Positions 9,701 to 16,700 of a stretch of DNA of 30,350 bases are shown one piece after another. Numbering within the stretch: position 1 is the first letter of the stretch; each line of letters opens with the position of its first letter. Location of the stretch: positions 1 to 30,350 of the forward strand of contig JANOFE010000139.1 in the NCBI GenBank assembly GCA_031413495.1, given 5' to 3'. Position numbers and translations under genes: made by a program. Below the pieces are notes generated by a model. That model was not told where the DNA came from. It worked only from the letters and a program-made list of their open reading frames with translations, and searched no databases. Origin of the DNA: JACMNW01 sp031413495 (GTDB lineage Bacteria > Pseudomonadota > Alphaproteobacteria > Rhodobacterales > Rhodobacteraceae).

Positions 9701-11139
9701 ATCGCCTGCAATGTTGCGGGTGCGAACAGGCCATTATGGGCGATCAGGCGGGTGGGGGTAATCGCCAGATCGGCATCACCCAAGTCGTCGCCATCCGCCC
9801 CGTCAAACACCACCCGCAGCGCCCGCATGGCTGCCGCGCGGGCATCAGGGTGGTTGATACGCAACGCCAAATCGGTGGCCATCGGGGCGCGGTCAAGCAC
9901 CGCCTCGCGGGTCGCCATCAGGCTGGCTGTTACCTCGCGCGTTGTGGTCGTGGTCCCGACTGTCACGGTAATCGGGCGCAGTGCCGACAGATAGGGCGCG
10001 GTAGGTGTGGCCCCTTTCAGGGCAATTGTCGGTGATCCCTGCCCGGTCAGCCCGCAAACCCAAGCCAGATAGGCCGCAAGCACCGTGTCTTCCCCCGCAG
10101 TGCCTGCAGTGAAGGGCGCAGAATATGCCGTCTGCCCCCTCGAAGCGTCGGTGTTATGATCCACTGGATAGGGTGGTATCGCAGGCATTGCCCACAGCAA
10201 GGCCGCCTCCCACAGGGGTTCCGCCTTGCCAATCGTCAGCACATCCGCCCCCGGCACCTCGGGCAACATTTGCCCCGCCCTCAGCCCCAAAACCCCCGCA
10301 TCAACCGCATGGCCTGCCATATCTATCAGCCCCGACACCCGCACCGCGCCATCAGCGACGGCAATCAACAGGCCGGTGTCATCAAGCGCCAGCACTTGCC
10401 CTGCAGGACCATGCTTGTCGGACACCATTTCCAGCCGGGCGATTCCCAGCAGCACCGGCCCGGTCCACAGCTTGGGTATTGCCAGCGGGTTGGCATAGCC
10501 GCCAAAATCAAGCGCCCGCACCAGCCGGTCCAGATCGGCCATGGTGCGGCTGAAATCGAGCGTTGCCAGCGCATCAGGCCGCTTGGCACGCGCGTACCAG
10601 CCTCGGGGCCCGGACAGCGGCATGGGTGTCTCGCGCCCGGCCAGCAATTCGGGGATCAACGCGCGAAAACTTTCCAGCCCCGCCTCGTAGCAGCTGGCAT
10701 TGAGGCTAAAGGCAGTATCGGTACCCCGCACCTCAAAACTGCACGTCTTCAGGGCGCGGCCTGCATCCACTGCATCCAGCATTTCATGCCAGGTTACGGC
10801 ATGGGTGGTAGCACCTTCCATGATCGCCCAGGCCGGCACATTCAGGCCCGCGCGTTCTGGCAATGGGCCATCATGAAAGTTGATCGCCCGCCGCGCCGCC
10901 CGCAGGATCAGCGCTTGCGGTAGCACGGTCAGGTTGGCCACGGAAAACAGATAGTCAAACTGCAGATCGCCCAATTGTGGAGCCTCTGCCGTGCCAAGAT
11001 GCGGAGTCCCCTCGGCGTGGGCCCAGGCAATGATCTGGGCATCGCCGGTGATCACACCCAAAAGCTTGCCCCCCGCTTGCCGGAATGCCTCAGCGCATTG
11101 GATAAGAAGGGATCCGTTTCCGCAGAATATGGCGTTCAT
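6712..11139 (-). CDS. NRPS: formyltransferase - half condensation - adenylation with inserted luciferase-like monooxygenase - PCP
   Basis: I chose the ATG at 11139 (1475 residues) because the sequence MNAIFCGNG is the natural start of a formyltransferase fold; the reading frame stays open 23 codons further up. Formyltransferase core about 1-190 with NFHDGPLP (Asn87, His89) and the HEMLDAVDAG segment (Asp125), followed by a C-terminal FMT-like domain to about 297. Residues about 347-504 resemble only the second half of a condensation domain; no HHxxxDG is present. Adenylation begins at about 520 (YTSGSTGKPKG, FDISVLE), is interrupted at about 737-1097 by a bacterial luciferase-like flavin monooxygenase of the MupA/Atu3671 type, and resumes (MYGPTETTIW, YRTGDL, NGKIDRK) to about 1365. 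PCP at about 1380-1447, Ser1410 in DLGGHSLL. The specificity residues read DILQMGMIWK, close to the glycine code DILQLGLIWK. Lacking a complete C domain, it should act as a starter module feeding the PKS just downstream. The chemistry of the two tailoring domains is inferred: N-formylation and N- or C-oxidation of PCP-bound glycine are the obvious options. Confidence 0.93.
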   Translation of the reverse strand: MNAIFCGNGSLLIQCAEAFRQAGGKLLGVITGDAQIIAWAHAEGTPHLGTAEAPQLGDLQFDYLFSVANLTVLPQALILRAARRAINFHDGPLPERAGLNVPAWAIMEGATTHAVTWHEMLDAVDAGRALKTCSFEVRGTDTAFSLNASCYEAGLESFRALIPELLAGRETPMPLSGPRGWYARAKRPDALATLDFSRTMADLDRLVRALDFGGYANPLAIPKLWTGPVLLGIARLEMVSDKHGPAGQVLALDDTGLLIAVADGAVRVSGLIDMAGHAVDAGVLGLRAGQMLPEVPGADVLTIGKAEPLWEAALLWAMPAIPPYPVDHNTDASRGQTAYSAPFTAGTAGEDTVLAAYLAWVCGLTGQGSPTIALKGATPTAPYLSALRPITVTVGTTTTTREVTASLMATREAVLDRAPMATDLALRINHPDARAAAMRALRVVFDGADGDDLGDADLAITPTRLIAHNGLFAPATLQAMAAAFGTYLAGFIAAPDTVLADLPLGAGAALTGPSRAIPPLRIHDTFAAMAAKTPNAPALEAGSAKLSYAELDARATALACALTARGAGSGQIVGLCMERSADLIIAMLAILKTGAAYLPLDPAYPVDRLAYMVEDAGAPLIVASRKAATDLGLDPAKTVFPDATGVLQGTSPGSPDDLAYLIYTSGSTGKPKGVMIPHRAVINFFAGMDAVVPLAPGARLLAVTSVSFDISVLEILWVLSRGATVVLQGAEAAGTMPDFSLFYFASEAAGTGHHAYRLLLEGAKFADTNGFAAIWTPERHFHAFGGLYPNPAISSAALAGITKNVKLRAGSSVAPLHHPVQVAEDWALVDNLSNGRAGMAIASGWQPNDFILRPEAFATRKDIMLDAVTTMRRLWAGEALPFPGHDGKPVMVEIHPKPMQKPIPLWLTAAGNPETFAAAAKLGCGVLTHLLGQTFEEVADKIAAYRAAWRSAGHAGQGHVVLMLHTFVGQDEEQVKNVARGPMKGYLKSAVDLVRRAAWTFPTIVNRADSAGVTPQEMFEKEALSPEDLDQLLDHTFERYYQTAGMFGTPESAKDIVRRVTEIGVDEVACLIDFGIDTDLVLENLPNIKALMDGLQAEGGISRKVSVADDIVTRAITHLQCTPSMAAFLPGTPALSQLDCLMVGGEAFPPDLAAEIRSGLKGRLLNMYGPTETTIWSSVAQLDAVGDKIPLGAPIANTVLSVRSPQGRALPDMVEGELWIGGAGVADGYWQRADLTADRFVMDGATRFYRTGDLVRSLPGGTLEFLGRIDNQVKIRGHRIELGEIEAALRAAAGITAGVVHPVTFGSGDVRLIGYVTGKGADPVALRATLAQILPEIMLPAQIVVLDRMPLTPNGKIDRKALPKPMAEVAADVVAAVDGTEATIAGIWAAALGVQTVSTTANFFDLGGHSLLVVQVQRQMRDALARDIAITDIFRFPTVRALAAHLGNTGAEGQPDAASRGAARAAARLARMGRR

Positions 11140-11261
11140 TGCAGCATTTCTCGATTTAAACCGTGAGCTAGGGAAAACACCGCCGCCTGGCCAATCTGTT
11201 TCAGGCAAAGGGCGACGGGAATACAGTCAAGGATCGTATTAAAACGCCAATAGTAAGGCGG

Positions 11262-11273
11262 CCTTGCGCAAGG
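11262..11273. promoter_or_regulatory. 12-bp perfect palindrome in the gap before the formyltransferase-NRPS
   Basis: CCTTGCGCAAGG is perfectly self-complementary and lies in the 166-base gap between the stop of the CPBP-fold gene (11306) and the start of the NRPS gene (11139). This is the largest gap inside the operon, so an internal promoter or operator is possible. I see no convincing -35/-10 pair around it, and a short palindrome in GC-rich DNA can arise by chance. Confidence 0.3.
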
Positions 11274-11305
11274 TCTGCGGGTTTTGGACGCTACATCTTA
11301 GAGGG

Positions 11306-12115
11306 TCATGCCCGGATTGGCTGTCTTGCGGGTGCAGTCCTGAACAGCGGCTTTGGTCCGAAGATCACAAATAGCAGTGACGCCGCGATGAAATAGGTGA
11401 TGGCAAAGATCCAATAGGTTGTAACGCCGCCGACATTCGGCGTCATTGGCAGCACCAGAATCGTGGTATTGAACACCACCTGCAGGCACAGAACCAAAAA
11501 CCCGCTTTTGGTGTGCATATAGACAAAGGTGCACATGGCTGCGACGCCGATCTGGTTGACCAAAAGCCCCCCCAGAGGCAGGTTTGGAATGATGCCGATG
11601 TTATAGATTGCCATTGGCACCCACCAGGCCGTCCAGACCGCCCCCACAATCATTGCGCTGACATAGGGGGTGAACTGGTCTGACAGACGCCGGATTGCAT
11701 AGCTGATCCAGACGATCTCGCCGATAAACGAGCTGATCAGCACCGTCTTCATCACACTGGGCCGCACCGCGATGGCGAAGTTGGGGGCAAAATCGGGCAT
11801 GGCGTAGCGGTTAAGAGCATAAATCGCCGCTAAAATCGCCAGACAAATCATCGGATTCCAAAGCAAAGCGAAGGCATACCAGCGCACCGGGCGTCGCCAT
11901 TCCAGCATCGGGCGCAAAAGATCAACAATCCCTGCCCAGCCACGCGCCATGATCACAATACCGCTCAGTAGCCCTGCCAGCAGGGCAAAGCGCCCATTCT
12001 GGTACAGACCTTTTGGGAGAATCTCGAGGCCTATCGCCGACACAAACAGGCCGTTGACGAGGATAATCATCACCAAAAACACCCAGACTTCATATTTGCG
12101 CAAGGCAGACATCAT
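11306..12115 (-). CDS. CPBP-fold membrane protein lacking the protease residues
   Basis: A 269-residue integral membrane protein with about seven or eight hydrophobic segments. Its overall pattern follows the CPBP (CAAX protease/bacteriocin-processing, PF02517) fold, but each catalytic motif is degenerate. The first motif, normally EExxxR, reads GEIVWIS at 132-138; the second, FxxxH, reads WTAWW at 161-165; the third, HxxxN, reads QVVFN at 212-216. One glutamate and the final asparagine remain, while the metal-binding histidines and the arginine are gone. It is therefore unlikely to be a protease. Lying between the methyltransferase (58-base gap) and the formyltransferase-NRPS, it may give self-protection, help export, or hold the assembly line at the membrane; all three are inference. 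Start ATG at 12115 has AAGGA about 11 bases upstream; a second ATG follows directly. The family call itself rests on a degenerate pattern. Confidence 0.65.
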   Translation of the reverse strand: MMSALRKYEVWVFLVMIILVNGLFVSAIGLEILPKGLYQNGRFALLAGLLSGIVIMARGWAGIVDLLRPMLEWRRPVRWYAFALLWNPMICLAILAAIYALNRYAMPDFAPNFAIAVRPSVMKTVLISSFIGEIVWISYAIRRLSDQFTPYVSAMIVGAVWTAWWVPMAIYNIGIIPNLPLGGLLVNQIGVAAMCTFVYMHTKSGFLVLCLQVVFNTTILVLPMTPNVGGVTTYWIFAITYFIAASLLFVIFGPKPLFRTAPARQPIRA

Positions 12116-12173
12116 TGTTCAGATCATCCTTCCCAACTGGTTAAAAGCATTTCACGTCTTCAGGCGGGACATA

Positions 12174-13016
12174 TCAGATAGGGCCTGAAGGGCCATGTGG
12201 AATCGCCGTGGCCAAAAGCATCACCCAAGATGCTCCGCCAAAGCACAACGTTTTGCGAAAAATCATATCGAACCCTGCCGCCTGCAACAGCTTTTCATAA
12301 TTATGCGAGAAAGAATTTTCCTGCCCAAAGGCATGCGATGCCGCGTCCTTTGCTAGATCATGGTCTGGATCAACTGGCTCCACCAGTGCCACGGCAGCGG
12401 GGTGGTGCAGGGCCATATTTTTGAACATTCTCAACAGGGTTTCAGCCGAGAAATATTCCATTACCCCGCCATAGGTCAGCAGAATGGTGCCGGGCCGTGC
12501 TGTTTTCTGCAGCCAGATCGAGGCGTCTGCGACCAGAAACTGCAGCCTGGGGTTCTGTGCATAGGTCACGTGATCGCGGGAGATAATGGTGGGGTTGATA
12601 TCGACACCGATGAAATCCTGCACCTCTGGCATGGCGCTTGCGCAATGCTCCAACACCCGTCCGGCCCCACAGCCGACCTCAATCAGACGGGTATAGCCCC
12701 CGGCGCGGGCGAGCTTTGCCATTTGATCGACAATCTCGTGATGTGGCCCCAGAAACCATTTTTGATACCGATCCAGATATCTGTCAAAATAGGTATCGGC
12801 CGTATCTGTGCGCCAGAACTGAAACAGGCTTTTCTGCAACGCACCAGCATCGCCGCGCGCCCGCGCGTTCGCAGAGCGGGCATAAAGAATCCAACGCTTC
12901 TGTTTTACAAAACGGCCTGAATGGCGATCTGTGTCCAGATCCCGCCTGATCCAAGGGGCGAGAACCTCCAACAGGTTGCCCGCCCAAAGTTTAAACGTCT
13001 CTCTAGCGTGAGCCAT
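12174..13016 (-). CDS. class I SAM-dependent methyltransferase
   Basis: 280 residues from the ATG at 13016. This start is preferred over the GTG at 13025 because GGAG (13027-13030) is 10 bases from the ATG but only one from the GTG. The SAM-binding motif I is seen as LIEVGCGAG (about 111-119), the acidic end of strand 2 as GVDIN (Asp139), and LVADAS and ILLTYGGVMEYF follow as motifs II/III. The N-terminal 85 residues are basic and rich in Trp and Arg, with no signal peptide. The gene overlaps the end of the phosphopantetheinyl transferase gene by 14 bases, so the two are translated together, which makes it a tailoring enzyme of the cluster. Whether it methylates N, O or C is not visible; O-methylation of an oxidised nitrogen made by the monooxygenase domain is one possibility (inference). 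Confidence 0.88.
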   Translation of the reverse strand: MAHARETFKLWAGNLLEVLAPWIRRDLDTDRHSGRFVKQKRWILYARSANARARGDAGALQKSLFQFWRTDTADTYFDRYLDRYQKWFLGPHHEIVDQMAKLARAGGYTRLIEVGCGAGRVLEHCASAMPEVQDFIGVDINPTIISRDHVTYAQNPRLQFLVADASIWLQKTARPGTILLTYGGVMEYFSAETLLRMFKNMALHHPAAVALVEPVDPDHDLAKDAASHAFGQENSFSHNYEKLLQAAGFDMIFRKTLCFGGASWVMLLATAIPHGPSGPI

Positions 13017-13773
13017 AAAAGGCACGCTCCGTCATAAAAGGGTTTATTGCAATACGAAAAGGGGCCGTGACAATAAGAGGAACAATACTGGGTTTTGGGC
13101 CATCAGCCAATGCCAAACAGCACACAGCGGCTGGGTGCCCGAGATCAAGGAAAATGGCCTGTGCTTTCGGGGTCTTGGGGTGCAAATAACCAACTGGAAG
13201 CCCGTCCCGAAGATCCAGCACAATTTGGCGTGGTGCCAAGGACATCCCTTCCCCTGTCAGCTTCATCCGGGCCTCCTTGGCCGTCCAGAAGGCAAAGAAT
13301 CGCGCCCTTTGCGCCTCTTTGGGGAGAGCGGCCTGAACATCGGCCTCGTCGGGTGTCAGGCAGGTTTGCGCCAGCCCGGCAATATCGGCCTGTCGGTCAG
13401 TGAATTCGAGATCAACGCCCAAAGGTTCAGCCCGCGAGACCACCAAAACGGCAAGGTCACAACTGTGCGACAGGTTGAACGCCAGAGTGCTGCCTTGCAA
13501 AAAAGGTTTGCCTTGCGCGCCGGAGCCAAAAACCAAGCCCGCTGGGGGCAGCTCGCAGACTTGCCCTAGCATGACGCGCATAAACCCCCGGCTCCGTGTA
13601 TAACGGTCCCGGTCACGCGCAAAATGAAACCGCCGCGCACGGGTGGTCTCATCTGCTGACAAAAGTGATCCCGCTTCAGATAAGGCCATATCACGATCAT
13701 CGTCCAAGGTGCAGCACGCGACGCCAATATCTGCGGTGCCGTGTGGTAGGGTATTGGTGGCCAGGTCGGCCAT
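13003..13773 (-). CDS. Sfp-type 4'-phosphopantetheinyl transferase
   Basis: Moves the phosphopantetheine arm of CoA onto the carrier-domain serines of the megasynthases, and must act before the line can work. 256 residues from the ATG at 13773. Motifs expected for the family are in order: NLSHS (about 100-104), GVDLE (119-123, magnesium ligands) and FWTAKEARMKLTGEG (about 162-176, WxxKEAxxK). The start is fixed by a strong ribosome site GGAGGTGA that includes the stop codon of the upstream 3451-residue synthase gene, only four bases from this ATG. Its placement right after the first megasynthase suggests dedicated activation of the five carrier domains encoded in this operon. Confidence 0.95.
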   Translation of the reverse strand: MADLATNTLPHGTADIGVACCTLDDDRDMALSEAGSLLSADETTRARRFHFARDRDRYTRSRGFMRVMLGQVCELPPAGLVFGSGAQGKPFLQGSTLAFNLSHSCDLAVLVVSRAEPLGVDLEFTDRQADIAGLAQTCLTPDEADVQAALPKEAQRARFFAFWTAKEARMKLTGEGMSLAPRQIVLDLRDGLPVGYLHPKTPKAQAIFLDLGHPAAVCCLALADGPKPSIVPLIVTAPFRIAINPFMTERAFYGSR

Positions 13774-13777
13774 CCTG

Positions 13778-13785
13778 TCACCTCC
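13778..13785 (-). promoter_or_regulatory. ribosome binding site coupling the synthase stop to the PPTase start
   Basis: On the minus strand GGAGGTGA is a near-consensus Shine-Dalgarno sequence, and its last three bases are the TGA stop of the 3451-residue synthase. The ATG at 13773 follows after CAGG. This decides the PPTase start over a candidate 18 codons upstream and implies translational coupling. Confidence 0.8.
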
Positions 13786-16700
13786 CCGGTTTCGTGTTCC
13801 GAATCTCGGCCTCAACCATATTGGCAAGATCCTGTACCGCCGCTCCAGCCAGCATGCTCAGATGGTCCGAAGCATGTCGGCTGACCCGTAAATTGCCGTG
13901 CACGAAGGTCGGCCAGCCATAATTAGGGTCGCTCTTGCGCAACTGGGTTGCGGTGAACCCATCTTTTTCGGATTCGGTCAAGAACAGCCAAGCATCGCCG
14001 ACGTAGGGGGCGGGGTCATAGATCGACGATATTTTCCACCATTGCCGGACAAGATGGCTATAGCGGTATTTCTCTGATGGGGTCGGCGCACCGGCTTGAA
14101 TGACGGCACCTGCGCGGGTCTGGTTGTGAAACCAGGCTGTGGCATTGGTCCAAAGAGGTCCAGGTCCATGCTGCAAAACCAGCTTTGTCATATACAGAAT
14201 CCGGTCCAGCTTGGACCCGGATTTTTGGAAGGCGAATTTCGGCGCGAATGTATCCAGTAAGCCCAGGAAACCCACATCTTCACCCGCCGCCCGCAACTGC
14301 CGTGCCATCTCGAAAGCGGTGAAAGCCCCGCCGGAATATCCCGCAAGCAGATAGGGGCCCTGTGGTTGATGGCGGCGGATATTGGTCAGATGGTCGGTCG
14401 CCGTTGCCTCGATGCTGTCATGCATCCGGTGTCCTAGAATGCCCCGGGTCTGCAAGCCTATCACTGGGCGATGCGCGCCCAGAAGGCGGCCCAGCTTGAT
14501 CAGGTTGTTTACATTGCCACCAACACCACCGACGATAAACAAGGGCGGCCTTGCAACAGACGGGCCGGGATGAATGACGGTTGTAGTATCCCAGGGGCTG
14601 TCTTCAGGGGCCCCCGAAAAGCTAGTATTCGCCGGCGTCTCGGTGGTGGTGCCAAGCTTGCGCGCCAAAGACCGGATCGTCGGATGGGCAAACAGCGTCG
14701 AGATCGGCATATCGACACCAAAGCTGCGCCTGATCTGTGTGAAAAGCTTCACTGCCAGCAGCGAATGGCCGCCCAGTTCGAAGAAATCATCCTCCATCCC
14801 GATCTCGGGCTGATCCAGCAGTCGCGCCCAGATATCGCGCAAATCACGCTCGCTCGCTGTCACTGGCCAGTTCGTGCGCATGGCCCCGCCCTGATCTTCC
14901 GCCGGGCGCAGGCTCAGGACCATGCGATCGGTCTTGCCATTCGGATTGAGTGGCATCCGGTCCAGCACTTGAATGCGCGAGGGCACCATGTAATCGGGCA
15001 GGCTTTGCGCCATGCCCCCCCGCAGCGCCAGCGGGTCGGCAGCCATGCCCTGCTTCAGGACCACAAAGGCCCAGAGCACCAGATCACCATCCGCGTCAGG
15101 CCGGGCCACTGCCACGGCTTCGGCCACGGCGGGCTGGCTGGCCAGAACCGCCTCGACCTCGCCCAGTTCTACCCTAGCCCCGCGGATCTTGACCTGATGA
15201 TCCGTCCGCCCAAGATAGATCAGCCGCCCATCGGCCAAGTACTGCACCCGGTCGCCTGTCGCGAACATCCGCGCGTCTGGCTTTTGTACAAAAGGATCGG
15301 CGACAAAGCGTTCCGTGGTCAGATCGGGGCGGTGCAGATAGCCCGCCGCCAGCACATCACCGCCGACATAAAGTTCCCCCGCCTCGCCGGGTGGCACCAA
15401 TTGACGGGCTGGGTCTAGTACATAAAGCCGCGCATTATCAAGCGGGCGGCCAATCGGCACTTCTTCGGTGTTCAGGTCGCGCACCACTTCGCAGGTGACA
15501 TCCGCCGCCACTTCGGACGAGCCGTAAAGGTTAACCAGCACGACCTGTGGGGCGGCCTGTAGCATCTGCCTGGCAAGACTTGCCGGTATCCGTTCGCCGG
15601 AGGTGAACAGATACCGCAGCGAGGGGGCCACAGCGCCAAGATCGATGTCCGCATTGAGGATGGATTTCAGCAGCGACGGCACCACCAAAAGCCGCGTAAC
15701 CTGATGCTTGCCCAGAAACGCCAGAAAGGCGGCAGGATCGCGCACCTTGTCATTTGCGATGATGACCTGCGGCACGCCAGCCAGCAGGGGGCCAAAGATT
15801 TCCCAGACCGAATCCACAAACGAAAGGGCGGTTTTTTGGCACATCACATCGGCGGGCGAGAAAGGGAATTCCCGCCACATCCAGGCAAAGCGGTTGATTG
15901 TTGCCTGATGCGTACCCATCACCCCCTTGGGTTTTCCGGTCGATCCGGATGTATAGGAAATATAGGCAATCTCTGCAGGTACGGCGGCGGTAACCGGCGT
16001 CGCATGGCTGCCCGCCGCTTCGGGGACGATTGGGTCGGCAAATCCATATCGGTTGGCCAATTCTAGGGTGGTCAGCACAAACCTGGTGCCAGAATCCGCC
16101 ATTATATGGCGCAGACGCTCTGCCGGATTTGATGGGTCAAGCGGCATATAAGCGGCACCAAGCCGCATTGTGGCCAGCAGGCCCGCCACCATCCGCATAG
16201 AGCGGTCCATGCAGATCCCGACGATATCGCCTTTGCCTACACCGCGCGCGCGCAACAGTGCTGCCAGATCGCCGACCATCGCATCAAGCTGGTGATAGCG
16301 CAGGCCCGCCTCGCCCTCGATCAGGGCAATGGCATCGGGGGTCTTGGCCACGCGGTCAGCAAACAGCGTGGCCAGCGTCGCCTGCTGCGGGAAAGCCACC
16401 GCTTTACCCTGCCACTCCACCAGCAGCTTCTGGCGGTCCGCAGCCGACAACAGCGAGATGCCCCCAAGCGGTTGGCCGGGATCATCGGCCACACCTTCCA
16501 GCAGCCGCAGGAAGCGGTCGATATGGCCTTCGATGGTGGCCGCATCGAACAGATCGGCGTTATAGCTCCATTCGGTACGCACATCGCCCGGCGCATCGGT
16601 GACGTTCAGATACAGCTCAAAATGTTCATAGGCGCGGGGATTGGTCACGAATTCCGTGCTGACCGGGCCGAAAGACATGGCGGACAGATCAATGCCATTG

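Noticed and set aside
6712..11139. Siderophore cluster, by resemblance to the Agrobacterium Atu3671 protein
   Set aside because: No hydroxamate or catechol module, iron receptor or uptake gene is visible in the window; resemblance of one protein is not enough.
11306..12115. Active CAAX/CPBP protease
   Set aside because: Both histidines and the arginine of the active-site motifs are replaced, so protease activity is unlikely.
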